Below, in pieces: positions 28,670-36,870 of a DNA stretch of 64,000 nt. The DNA is from Kineococcus endophyticus. Lineage in GTDB: Bacteria; Actinomycetota; Actinomycetes; Actinomycetales; Kineococcaceae. Positions within the stretch are counted from its first letter, which is position 1; each line of letters starts with the position of its first letter. Location of the stretch: positions 1 to 64,000 of the forward strand of contig NZ_JBFNQN010000013.1 in the NCBI RefSeq assembly GCF_040796495.1, in the 5' to 3' direction. The notes below the pieces were generated by a model. That model was given only the letters and a program-made list of their open reading frames with translations. It was not told the origin of the DNA and searched no databases. The translations under genes and the position numbers were made by a program.

Positions 28670-29334
28670 GCGCGATAGCGCGCCGGCTGCGCGACGACCA
28701 GGGCATCACTCTGGTCGAGACGCTCGTGGCGATGATGATCTTCACGGCGTGCTTCGCGGTGTTCATCAGCGGTCTCATGGTCATGGTGCGGGACACCTCG
28801 CGCACCCAGAACGTGACGGATGCGGCGAACCAGATGCGCAAGGCCTTCAGCACCATGGACACGCAGGCGCGGTACGCGGAGTCCGTCAACCAACCCGGCG
28901 TCGTCGGCACCTCCTGGTACGTCGAGTTCAGAGATCCGGTGGTCAACGCCGAAAACCCTGAGTGCACGCAGTGGCGCTACGACGTCAGTGCCGGCACTTT
29001 GTCCACGCGGAGCTGGGACTCCACCGTCGTCGTGGCCACCCCCTGGACCGTCCTCGCTCGGGGACTGTCCACCGACCCGGGGTTGCTCACCGACAGCACC
29101 CGCCAGCCGTTCACGACAACCTTCGCTGCCTACTCCCAGGCGGACAACGCCGATCAGACGAGGCAGCGGATCACCGTGCGGCTGTCGTCCCCCCGACCGG
29201 TGGGCGACGGATCGTCGCGGACCACTGCGGAGCAGCTCACGACGACCTTCACGGCCCTCAACAGCGACACCGACTCCGACAGCAACAAGGGGTCCGCGGT
29301 GTGCGCACCCACCACCAGCAGGACAGGAGCATGA
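28666..29334 (+). CDS. PilW-like minor pilin
   Basis: A 222-residue prepilin-like protein with cleavage site G13|I14 in DDQGITLVETLVAMMIF and the conserved Glu at position five of the mature protein. The remainder looks like the PilW/GspJ group of minor pilins. The start is GTG 28666, overlapping the preceding stop. The following gene overlaps its own stop by ATGA, so the three minor pilin genes are probably translated together. It would form part of the pilus-priming complex. Confidence 0.8.
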   Translation: MSAIARRLRDDQGITLVETLVAMMIFTACFAVFISGLMVMVRDTSRTQNVTDAANQMRKAFSTMDTQARYAESVNQPGVVGTSWYVEFRDPVVNAENPECTQWRYDVSAGTLSTRSWDSTVVVATPWTVLARGLSTDPGLLTDSTRQPFTTTFAAYSQADNADQTRQRITVRLSSPRPVGDGSSRTTAEQLTTTFTALNSDTDSDSNKGSAVCAPTTSRTGA

Positions 29335-30863
29335 CGATGCGGATCATCGTGCGCGCCGCGCGCCGTCGCTTCGCGACGTCGCAGGCGCACTCCGAGGAGG
29401 GGGCGGCACTGCTCCTGGTCATGACCTCGATCCTCGTCACGACTGCCCTGAGCATCCTCATCCTCGGCCTCGTCATGAGCCAGATGCTGCCAACGCAGTT
29501 CCAGGCGAAGCGGGTCCAGACGATCGCCACTGCCCAGGCCGGCATCGACGCGGCGACGTCACAGATCCGGACGGCGATCGGCTCGACGAACAACGGGACG
29601 TCCTTCGGTGGCAAGAACCTCCTGCCCTGTCACCTCGCCGGGTCGTCGAACGGTCAGACCTACGACGTCACCATCACGTACTACGACAGCGATCCGACGG
29701 AACTGCCGGTCGCCGAGCAGGCGGTCCACAGCATCTCCTGCACACCCGGGTCGGGAACGCAGTTCGTACCCTCGCACGCCCTCCTGCTCTCCAAGGCTGT
29801 CGGCGCTTCGATCCGCGGTACGACGCTGGGGAACCGCTCCCTCCAGAGCATCTACTCCTTCGAGCTGGACAACGGCAACATCCCGGGTGGTCTCATGTGG
29901 ACCGCGCCCGCCAAGTCGTACTGCCTGAAGGCGGACTCTGCCACGGCTGGGGCCCAGGTGAAGTACATCTCCGCCGCGGACTGCGTCTTCAACGACCCAC
30001 TCCAGATGTTCGTCTACAACACCGACTACACGCTGGTCCTCGCAAGCACGCTGAAGACGACGCCCCTGTGCATCCAGGGCAGCACCACGGGCAATGTGAC
30101 CGTCGCTCTGCAGGTCTGCAACGGTGGGACGCCCTCCCAGTTGTGGAGCTACGAAGGTGGCGCGCACTTCCGCGGTCAGAACAGCGGCAACACGAACTAC
30201 GGCAGCTACTGCTTGAGTGCCGGGTCCAACATGAGCAACCTCGTCGGCAAGCCGTTGATGAACACGACGCAGTGTCCGGGGGACTCGGAGTGGGGGTCGT
30301 TCGCTCCCGACCCGTCCGTCGGCGCCGGGGCGGCCAGCTACAACACCAAGCAGATCGTGAACTACTACGAGTTCGGTCGATGCATGGACGTCACCAACGA
30401 GACCATCAGCTACAACCTGATGATCGTCTACCCGTGCAAGCAGGACCCCTCAGGGGGGACGAAGTTGAAGTGGAACCACAAGTGGTACTACCAGGAGAAG
30501 CTGACCAGTCCTCAGACGATCACCGTGCTCGTCAACAACGACACGTCTCAGACGTACTGCTTGACCGCGGCCTCTGCATCCACTCCTGACACCTCGGCGT
30601 ACGTCACGTTCAAGGCCTGCTCCGGTGCGGCCAACCAGCAGTTCGTGCGCGCGTACAAGACGCCCGACTACTCGGACAGCTACACCTTCACCGACTTCTC
30701 CGGGCGGTGCCTGGCGATCGGGCCCAAGTGGAACAACGGCAACTACTCGACGATCGTGTCCGCGACGTGCAACGGTGGCTCGGCACAGAAGTGGAATGCG
30801 CCTCAGCTCATCAGTGACCCGGGTGTGAGCGGGACGCGGGAGATCGTGGGGTCGACCCCGTGA
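29331..30863 (+). CDS. PilX-like minor pilin with ricin-type lectin domains
   Basis: A 510-residue protein. The N-terminus (EEGAALLLVMTSILVTTALSILIL, cut likely after G24) is of the PilX/GspK kind that often lacks Glu5. Residues about 200-500 contain repeated CL...C...Q-W modules: PSQLWSYEGG, QTYCLTAASAS, GRCLAIGPKW and AQKWNAPQ. These are marks of ricin B-type beta-trefoil lectins, probably two domains. A carbohydrate-binding minor pilin at the tip would make an adhesin. The start is ATG 29331, overlapping the previous stop; pilD overlaps its end. The lectin assignment is by motif, not by search. Confidence 0.75.
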   Translation: MTMRIIVRAARRRFATSQAHSEEGAALLLVMTSILVTTALSILILGLVMSQMLPTQFQAKRVQTIATAQAGIDAATSQIRTAIGSTNNGTSFGGKNLLPCHLAGSSNGQTYDVTITYYDSDPTELPVAEQAVHSISCTPGSGTQFVPSHALLLSKAVGASIRGTTLGNRSLQSIYSFELDNGNIPGGLMWTAPAKSYCLKADSATAGAQVKYISAADCVFNDPLQMFVYNTDYTLVLASTLKTTPLCIQGSTTGNVTVALQVCNGGTPSQLWSYEGGAHFRGQNSGNTNYGSYCLSAGSNMSNLVGKPLMNTTQCPGDSEWGSFAPDPSVGAGAASYNTKQIVNYYEFGRCMDVTNETISYNLMIVYPCKQDPSGGTKLKWNHKWYYQEKLTSPQTITVLVNNDTSQTYCLTAASASTPDTSAYVTFKACSGAANQQFVRAYKTPDYSDSYTFTDFSGRCLAIGPKWNNGNYSTIVSATCNGGSAQKWNAPQLISDPGVSGTREIVGSTP

Positions 30864-31648
30864 GCATCGTCGTCGGTGGGTGTGCCCTGTTGGGTCTCCT
30901 CATCGGGTCGTTCCTCAACGTCGTGGTCCACCGGGTTCCGCTCGGTCAGTCGGTCGTCCGGCCGGCGAGCTCGTGCCCGGGGTGCGGAGCTGCCATCCGG
31001 CGGCGTGACAACGTCCCCGTGCTGTCGTGGCTGCTGCTTCGAGGTCGGTGCCGAGACTGTCGGACTCGCATCAATGTCCGCTACCCCCTCGTGGAGCTGC
31101 TCACCGGCGCGCTCTTCGCGGCCGTCGCGGCACTGGTCGGCCCGACGTGGGCGCTGCCCGCCTACCTCTACCTGGCGGCGGTCGCCGTCGCTCTGGCCCT
31201 CATCGACCTCGACGTGCGCCGACTCCCCGACGTCATCGTGCTGCCGTCCTACGGCGTGGCGCTAGCGCTGCTGGCGATGGCCAGCGCTGGGACCGGCGAC
31301 TGGTGGGCGTTCCTGCGGGCTCTCATCGGGGGTGCGTCGCTGTTCGCCTTCTACGTCCTCATCGTGGTCGTCAAACCCGGCGGAATGGGCTTGGGCGACG
31401 TCAAGCTGGCCGGCGTGCTCGGTCTGTACCTGGCCTGGTGGGGCTGGGACGCCCTCGCCGTGGGGGCGTTCCTGGCCTTCCTGATCGGCGGTCTGGTGGC
31501 CATCCCCCTCGTGCTCTTCGGTGGCGCCGGTCGGCGTTCCAAGATGCCTTTCGGGCCGGCCATGTTGGCGGGGGCCTTGGTGGCCCTGTTCGTCGCCGAA
31601 CCCGTCGTCACCTGGTACACGGGCCTGTTCGGGCTCGGCCAGGCCTGA
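30860..31648 (+). CDS. pilD: Prepilin peptidase / N-methyltransferase PilD
   Basis: A 262-residue bifunctional membrane enzyme that cleaves prepilins and methylates the new N-terminal Phe. The methylase part near the N-terminus has two zinc-type CxxC pairs (C39/C42 and C64/C67). The aspartyl protease Asp residues are in LIDLDVRRLPD (about 116-124) and in GMGLGDVKLAG. About seven to eight membrane helices are visible. The start is GTG 30860, overlapping the lectin pilin stop. It closes the minor pilin unit. Confidence 0.92.
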   Translation: MSIVVGGCALLGLLIGSFLNVVVHRVPLGQSVVRPASSCPGCGAAIRRRDNVPVLSWLLLRGRCRDCRTRINVRYPLVELLTGALFAAVAALVGPTWALPAYLYLAAVAVALALIDLDVRRLPDVIVLPSYGVALALLAMASAGTGDWWAFLRALIGGASLFAFYVLIVVVKPGGMGLGDVKLAGVLGLYLAWWGWDALAVGAFLAFLIGGLVAIPLVLFGGAGRRSKMPFGPAMLAGALVALFVAEPVVTWYTGLFGLGQA

Positions 31649-31677
31649 AACGACCAGCAATACCCCGCGCAGAGGGT

Positions 31678-31706
31678 CTCAAGGGCCCTTTCGCGACACC
31701 CGATAG
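31678..31706 (+). promoter_or_regulatory. Sigma-28-like promoter before pilM
   Basis: CTCAAG (31678-31683), 15-base spacer, CCCGATAG (31699-31706), in the 109-base gap between pilD and pilM. It ends 51 bases before the pilM GTG. Confidence 0.65.
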
Positions 31707-31757
31707 ATCACCTGAGGTTCCCCGACGGAACCCGACTGAACCCACGAAGGAGGCGTC

Positions 31758-32804
31758 GTGCCCGCTAGGAACGCGGTCGGTCTCGACATCGGTACCTCGA
31801 GCGTGCGCGCCGCTGAGCTGTCCTACGGACGCGACGGCATCACGCTCGAGAAGTTCGGGCAGGTCGCCCTCCCCCCGGGCGCCGTGGTGGACGGCGAGGT
31901 CGTCGACCGCGACGCCGTCCGCACCGCCCTGAAGTCCCTCTGGAAGGGCAGCGGCTTCACGGCCAAGCGCGTCGCCCTCGGGGTCGCGAACCAGCGGGTC
32001 GTCGTCCGGCAGATCGACCTGCCGTGGATGACCCGTTCCGAGCTCAAGGAGTCGCTGGCCCTGCAGGTCCAGGACTACCTCCCCATGGCGGTGGAGGACT
32101 CGGTGCTGGACTTCCACGTCACCGAGGAGCTCAACGGACCCGAGGGCCGGCAGCTGCGCGGACTCCTCGTCGCCGCAGCACGCGAAACGGTCATGTCGAA
32201 CGTGGCGGCTGTCCAGGACGCCGATCTGCGTGTGACCTCGGTCGACCTGACGTCCTTCGCGGTGCTGCGCAGCGCAGGTCGCCAGCACAGCGAGGTCGCC
32301 ACGGAGGCCCTCCTCGACATCGGATCGCGCGTCTCCAACCTCGTCATCCACTCCGGAGGGACCCCGCGGTTCGTCCGCATCCTCCTGTCCGGCGGGCAGG
32401 ACGTCACGGACGCCGTCGCCGAGCGGCTGGGTGTTCCCGCAGCCTTGGCGGAGGCCATCAAGCGGGGGACGGCCGGTGACCTCAACCCCCAGGAGGCGGA
32501 ACTCGCCGCCTCCGCGGTGCAGTTGATGACCGAAGTCTTCGTCGACGAGATCCGCAGCTCGCTGGACTACTACGGCGCGTCCAACGCGCAGTTCCCGGTC
32601 GAGCGCATCCTCCTGTCCGGTGGCGGGTCCCTCCTGCCTGGTCTGGCCTCGCACCTGGAGCAGGTCACCCGTCGCTCCGTCCACGTCGCCGACGTCCTCG
32701 GCGGTGTCCGCGTCGGCCGCACCGGTCTCGACGACGACCAGCTCGCCGCGATCCACCCGCTGGCGGCCGTGCCCGTCGGCCTGGCCCTCGGAGTCATCTC
32801 ATGA
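31758..32804 (+). CDS. pilM: Type IV pilus assembly protein PilM
   Basis: A 348-residue actin-like (FtsA/PilM) protein that forms a cytoplasmic ring and binds the N-terminal tail of PilN. The first phosphate motif GLDIGTSSVRAAEL is at 6-19, the second in LLDIGSRVSNLV at about 190, and the adenosine motif RILLSGGGSLLPGL near 280. The start is GTG 31758 after a GAAGGAGG site. The next gene overlaps its stop by ATGA. It begins the pilM-N-O unit. Confidence 0.92.
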   Translation: MPARNAVGLDIGTSSVRAAELSYGRDGITLEKFGQVALPPGAVVDGEVVDRDAVRTALKSLWKGSGFTAKRVALGVANQRVVVRQIDLPWMTRSELKESLALQVQDYLPMAVEDSVLDFHVTEELNGPEGRQLRGLLVAAARETVMSNVAAVQDADLRVTSVDLTSFAVLRSAGRQHSEVATEALLDIGSRVSNLVIHSGGTPRFVRILLSGGQDVTDAVAERLGVPAALAEAIKRGTAGDLNPQEAELAASAVQLMTEVFVDEIRSSLDYYGASNAQFPVERILLSGGGSLLPGLASHLEQVTRRSVHVADVLGGVRVGRTGLDDDQLAAIHPLAAVPVGLALGVIS

Positions 32805-33502
32805 GCCTGCAGATGCAGACCACGGGCACGCAGTTCAGCGTGGCCCGCGTCAACCTGCTGCCGGCGGAAGTCGACGCCGCACGTGGCGGCCGCACGCTGA
32901 AGGTGGGACTGGCCGCCGGGCTCGCGGTCGTCGGTGCCTTCATCGCGGCCGGGTGCGTCGTGACCGCCGGGCACGTGACCCAGGCGCAGGACGCTCTGGA
33001 CGCAGAACAGGCCAAGACCACGCAGCTCCAGCGTGCGCAGGCGGCCTACGCGGAGGTGCCCGAGGTCCTCGGGCAGCTCCGGACAGCGCAGGCGGTCGAC
33101 GCCGTCGTGTCGGGTTCGGGTCTGGACAGCTACGCGCTCCTCGACCGCGTCGCGGCGACGACCCCGGACGGGGTCCAGTTCACGAGCATCGCCCTGAAGT
33201 CGCAGGCAACGGCCTCCACCACGACTGCCGCCGGCGCGACGGCCGCGGCAACAGCGGCTGCGGGGGCCGACCCCCTGGCGGTGTCCGGTCGAGGAACCCT
33301 CTCGGTCACGGGGCAGACGACGGACCAGGCGCTCGTCGTCGCGTGGATGAGCCAGACGGACGCGACAGACGAGTTCGCCGACGTCCGCCTCGCCAGTTCG
33401 ACGCTCGACCCCACCACCAAGCTGATCACCTTCACCGCCACCGCAACCGTGACCGTGGACGAGACCACGGCGGCCGCTTCCACCGGAGGTGCCACCTCAT
33501 GA
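32801..33502 (+). CDS. pilN: PilN-like pilus assembly protein
   Basis: A 233-residue bitopic protein. The cytoplasmic tail contains RVNLLPAEVDAAR, the INLLP-type motif that docks into PilM. One membrane helix (about 35-58), a coiled coil (about 60-100) and a small periplasm-side ferredoxin-like domain interrupted by Thr/Ala-rich linkers follow. The start is ATG 32801 in the pilM stop; pilO overlaps its end in the same way. It links the PilM ring to the envelope complex. Confidence 0.9.
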   Translation: MSLQMQTTGTQFSVARVNLLPAEVDAARGGRTLKVGLAAGLAVVGAFIAAGCVVTAGHVTQAQDALDAEQAKTTQLQRAQAAYAEVPEVLGQLRTAQAVDAVVSGSGLDSYALLDRVAATTPDGVQFTSIALKSQATASTTTAAGATAAATAAAGADPLAVSGRGTLSVTGQTTDQALVVAWMSQTDATDEFADVRLASSTLDPTTKLITFTATATVTVDETTAAASTGGATS

Positions 33503-34140
33503 GCACGCCCGTCTCGGACACCCGTCCGCGCACCGCACTCTGGATCGGTGGCGCCGGTGCCCTCGCGCTCCTGGCCATCATCGCCAGTTATTTCCTGTTC
33601 ATCGGGCCGCAGCGAGCGCAGGCGTCCGACCTCGCGACCGAACGCGTCGCGGCACAGGAGAAGAACGCTCAGATCGTCGCGGAGACCGACCGTCTGAAGA
33701 CGCAGTTCGCCACGCTCGGAGAGCGCAAGGCCGAGCTCGCCGCACTGCTGGCCAAGTTCCCGGCCGAAGCGGACGTGCCCGCGCTGATGACCCAGCTCTC
33801 CGCCTACAGCAGCGCGTCCGGGGTCACCATCACCGAGCTGACGACGGGCACGCCCGCCCTTCACGCCGGCACGTCCGGCGCGGAGCAGGCCTCGGGCCTG
33901 ACGATCGTCGACGTCCCGGTCACGCTGACGATCGCCGGCTCCTTCAGCGGCACCGAGCTCTTCCTCAAGAACGTGCAAGCCGACATGCAGCGCTACTTCA
34001 CGGTGACCTCGGTCACCGCCACGACCGGCTCCGAGATCGCCGGCGGCTCCGTGAGCACGCAGGTCGAGGGCGTCGTCTACGTCGTGCGCGATCCCGCGGC
34101 GACGACCACCACCGCGTCGACCGGAGGGACCACCTCGTGA
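33499..34140 (+). CDS. pilO: PilO-like pilus assembly protein
   Basis: A 213-residue bitopic protein with one membrane helix (about 13-35), a coiled coil (about 40-85) and an extracytoplasmic ferredoxin-like domain (about 95-195) with the PilO-like segment SAYSSASGVTITEL. It pairs with PilN in diderm systems. The start is ATG 33499, four-base overlap with pilN. The gene after it overlaps in turn by GTGA. It ends in a Thr-rich tail. Confidence 0.88.
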   Translation: MSTPVSDTRPRTALWIGGAGALALLAIIASYFLFIGPQRAQASDLATERVAAQEKNAQIVAETDRLKTQFATLGERKAELAALLAKFPAEADVPALMTQLSAYSSASGVTITELTTGTPALHAGTSGAEQASGLTIVDVPVTLTIAGSFSGTELFLKNVQADMQRYFTVTSVTATTGSEIAGGSVSTQVEGVVYVVRDPAATTTTASTGGTTS

Positions 34141-35285
34141 GCGGCCTGTTCTCGTCCGGACCCGACGACCAGGGGGAGACCCTCCCGGCCTTCGACGACA
34201 CCGAGACCCCGCGCGGGTCCAAGCGGGCCCTCCTGGCGGGAGTGGCCGCGCTGGCCGTGCTCGCGGGCGGGGGTGGAGGCCTCTTCTGGCTGGCTGGGAG
34301 CCCGGTCGCCGACGCGTCGGCCGTGACGCAGCCGAGGGGATCCGCGGCTGCGGACACGCCCTCGCCGACGTCCGGGGAGGCCACGTCGCCGTCCATCGCG
34401 CTGAGCGGTCGGGAGATCGTGGCCGCCCCTGCCGACGACAGCGGCGTCTCCGCCGAGGACCCGACCGCTGCCCCGACGTCGGCGGCCTCTTCGTCCACCA
34501 CCACCACCACGACCTCGTCGTCGGCAGCGCCGAGCGCCCGTCCGGCGACGGGGAGCGGTGGGCGGACCCAGGTGACCCCAGCCCCGGCTCAGACCACGAA
34601 GCCGACGACCAAGCCGGTGCCGGCGCCGTCCACGGCCGCCCCGTGGCAGCCCGGTCAGGCCCGCTTCGAAGAGATCCCGGAGGGCAGCACCGACGGGACC
34701 GGGCGGTTCACGCTGGCCGTGGACAGCCGCAACCCCGTGACCGGCACCCTGGCTGCCGGGGGGCGTGTCCCCTCCACGTCCACCGTGTACCAGCCGCACG
34801 GCACGACGAGTCGTCGGGACATGACCGAGGCAGAGAAGGCGGCGTGCCAGGACCAGGTGCGCACGGCGGCGACCAGTGAGGCCGCCGCAGCCGTCAACCG
34901 GGCGTCCGACAACTGCACCACGACCGTGGCGTACGTCTGGCGGTCCGTGTTCGTCCCCTCCAGCCAGGCCGCTCTGGCCGCGAAGGGGCAGGAACGCACG
35001 GGGTGGCTCGTCGCGGCCGGTACGACCCTCCCGGACGCCGTCATGGGCAAGGTCACCGGAACCGTCCGTCTTCTTGCTCAGCGCGACAAGCTGTTCCTCG
35101 TGCAGGTCAACCGCGACCAGGCCGTCTGGATCGCGGCGGGGGCTGCAGTGCCGGGCACCCCGCTCGTCCTCACCGGCGTCGGTCTCTCGGAGATCGAACG
35201 TGGCGATGTGGCGGTCTTCACCAACGGCGGAACCAAGTACTTCACAGCTGTCGGCGGCGGCGAAGACGTCGGCGTCTCCTTCTGA
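34137..35285 (+). CDS. PilP-position membrane protein with Ser/Thr/Pro linker
   Basis: A 382-residue protein of unknown family. A short cytoplasmic tail and one membrane helix (about 30-54) are followed by about 120 Ser/Thr/Pro/Ala-rich residues suited to crossing the cell wall. An outer domain (about 190-382) with two Cys (in KAACQDQ and DNCTTT) ends in a small beta domain with LLAQRDKLFLVQVN. It sits exactly where diderm clusters have pilP and overlaps pilO by GTGA. PilP normally contacts the PilQ secretin, which a monoderm lacks, so a different outer partner is likely. The CWB2 gene just downstream is a candidate. Confidence 0.7.
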   Translation: MSGLFSSGPDDQGETLPAFDDTETPRGSKRALLAGVAALAVLAGGGGGLFWLAGSPVADASAVTQPRGSAAADTPSPTSGEATSPSIALSGREIVAAPADDSGVSAEDPTAAPTSAASSSTTTTTTSSSAAPSARPATGSGGRTQVTPAPAQTTKPTTKPVPAPSTAAPWQPGQARFEEIPEGSTDGTGRFTLAVDSRNPVTGTLAAGGRVPSTSTVYQPHGTTSRRDMTEAEKAACQDQVRTAATSEAAAAVNRASDNCTTTVAYVWRSVFVPSSQAALAAKGQERTGWLVAAGTTLPDAVMGKVTGTVRLLAQRDKLFLVQVNRDQAVWIAAGAAVPGTPLVLTGVGLSEIERGDVAVFTNGGTKYFTAVGGGEDVGVSF

Positions 35286-35319
35286 CACCAGTCCCTCGAC
35301 ACGTCCTCCGGAGTTCACC

Positions 35320-36762
35320 ATGATTCGCAAGCCCCGCGCCGCCGCGTTGCGCGCAGCGGCCGTGCTCGCCCTCGCCGGCCTCGTCGGCGGCGCGGTGGCG
35401 ACGTCGGCCGGAGCCTCGCCCATCTCCTTCGCCGGTTCCTTCGGGACCGACCGCTACATGACGTCCGCGTTCGCGGACGGCGATCCGACGGCGACGGCCT
35501 ACCTCGTGTCCGGGGAGTCCTTCCCCGACGGCCTCGCCGCCGGCGCGGTCGCCGGGCAGACCGCTGGGAACGTCTACCTCACGCAGCGGAACGTCATCCC
35601 GGCCTCGGTGCGCGAACGCCTCGTCTACGCCACGAAGATCGTCGTCGTGGGTGGTGAGAACGCAGTCGGTCCGGATGTCGTGACCTGGTTGCAGCAGAAC
35701 ACTCGCGCATCGCTGTCCCGCGTCAGCGGTCCGGACCGCTACGACACGGCCGCGGCCCTGTCCGCGAGTTCCTTCGCCACGCCGGCCGCCGGTTCCGCGG
35801 GCGTCGCCAACGTCCTGGTGGCGACCGGCTCGGACTGGCCGGACGCGCTGTCCGGCAGCGCCGCCGCGGCACAGGCGAAGTCGCCGCTGCTGCTCGTGCC
35901 GGGTACCTCGATCCCGGCCTCCGTGGTCGCGGAGCTCCAGCGCCTCAAGCCGGCGGCGATCACCGTCGTCGGCGGCTCCGGGCGCGTCTCCGACGGGGTC
36001 CTGCAGCAACTCAAGTCCTTCACGCCTGGCCCGGTCACCCGCGTCGCCGGCGGCGACCGCTACGACACGGCGGTCAAGCTCAGCGCCAGCTTCTTCCCGA
36101 CCGCCGAGCACGTGATCGTGTCCTCCGGTGACACCTTCGCCGACGCGCTGGCGGCAGGCGCGCGGGCCGGTCGCGCCGAGGGCCCCCTCCTGCTGGTCGG
36201 ACGCACGTGTGTCACCGAGGGGACCAACCTCGAGATCGAGCGTCTGCAGCGCAACGTCCCCGAGGACGACGCCGTGCTGGAGTCCTTCGGCGGGCCGGAC
36301 CGCATCGACGCAGAAGCCCTCAAGCGCACGAATTGCCAGCCGGCTGGAACTGCGGCCAAGACCTACCTCGATTCGCTCCCGTACGTCGAGGGAAGCGCGC
36401 GCACCCGCGGCGACCACGCCACCATCGGGGGACACTTCTTCCCGCGCTCCACGGCGTTCGACACCGACCCGCGGAACTCGGACTACGCCAGCTGGACGCT
36501 CGGTGGGAAGTACGGGCGCTTCACCGCCACGGTGGGCGTCGCCGACGGAAACGCCAGCGGCCTCGCGTCCACCATCCAGGTGTTCGGGGACGAGAAGCTT
36601 CTCGCGACCGCACCCGTCACGGCGGGACAGCCGGCGAACCTGTCGGTGGACGTCCGCGGAGTCACCCGTCTGAAGCTCGTCACGACCACGCCCAACGCGG
36701 CGAAGGCCCCCGTCGACCCGGCAGCGAACCTCCTGTACTTCGGGGACGGCGCCGTCAGCTGA
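35320..36762 (+). CDS. Secreted CWB2-repeat protein with NPCBM-like domain
   Basis: A 480-residue exported protein. The signal peptide covers about residues 1-32. Three cell wall binding 2 (CWB2) repeats follow (about 38-125, 130-220 and 225-320), each with the family phrases FGTDRY / SGPDRYDTA / [18 protein letters not shown]-type segments and ITVVGG-type strands. The last 130 residues ([11 protein letters not shown] to FGDGAVS) look like an NPCBM carbohydrate-binding module. The start is ATG 35320 with CCGGAG seven bases upstream, 34 bases after the previous gene. It likely binds wall polymer around the pilus. The terminator after it ends the locus. Confidence 0.85.
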   Translation: MIRKPRAAALRAAAVLALAGLVGGAVATSAGASPISFAGSFGTDRYMTSAFADGDPTATAYLVSGESFPDGLAAGAVAGQTAGNVYLTQRNVIPASVRERLVYATKIVVVGGENAVGPDVVTWLQQNTRASLSRVSGPDRYDTAAALSASSFATPAAGSAGVANVLVATGSDWPDALSGSAAAAQAKSPLLLVPGTSIPASVVAELQRLKPAAITVVGGSGRVSDGVLQQLKSFTPGPVTRVAGGDRYDTAVKLSASFFPTAEHVIVSSGDTFADALAAGARAGRAEGPLLLVGRTCVTEGTNLEIERLQRNVPEDDAVLESFGGPDRIDAEALKRTNCQPAGTAAKTYLDSLPYVEGSARTRGDHATIGGHFFPRSTAFDTDPRNSDYASWTLGGKYGRFTATVGVADGNASGLASTIQVFGDEKLLATAPVTAGQPANLSVDVRGVTRLKLVTTTPNAAKAPVDPAANLLYFGDGAVS

Positions 36763-36769
36763 CCCACCC

Positions 36770-36816
36770 ACGACGATGGCCCGCACCCCCCACCCGGGGG
36801 TGCGGGCCGTCGTCGT
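36770..36816 (+). terminator. Terminator at the end of the pilus locus
   Basis: A 21-base stem (36770-36790 with 36796-36816, one G-T pair) around a CACCC loop. The core CCCGCACCCCC pairs with GGGGGTGCGGG. It lies eight bases after the CWB2 gene stop. Confidence 0.85.
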
Positions 36817-36825
36817 CCCCGGCCC

Positions 36826-36831
36826 TAGGAT
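36826..36831 (+). promoter_or_regulatory. Putative -10 element of the aroK-aroB fusion gene
   Basis: TAGGAT lies 40 bases before the start at 36871, just after the pilus-locus terminator. This suggests that the aromatic genes have their own promoter. Confidence 0.45.
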
Positions 36832-36870
36832 CGAGGCGCCCCCCGCCCCCGTCCCTCCAGGAGTCCGAAC

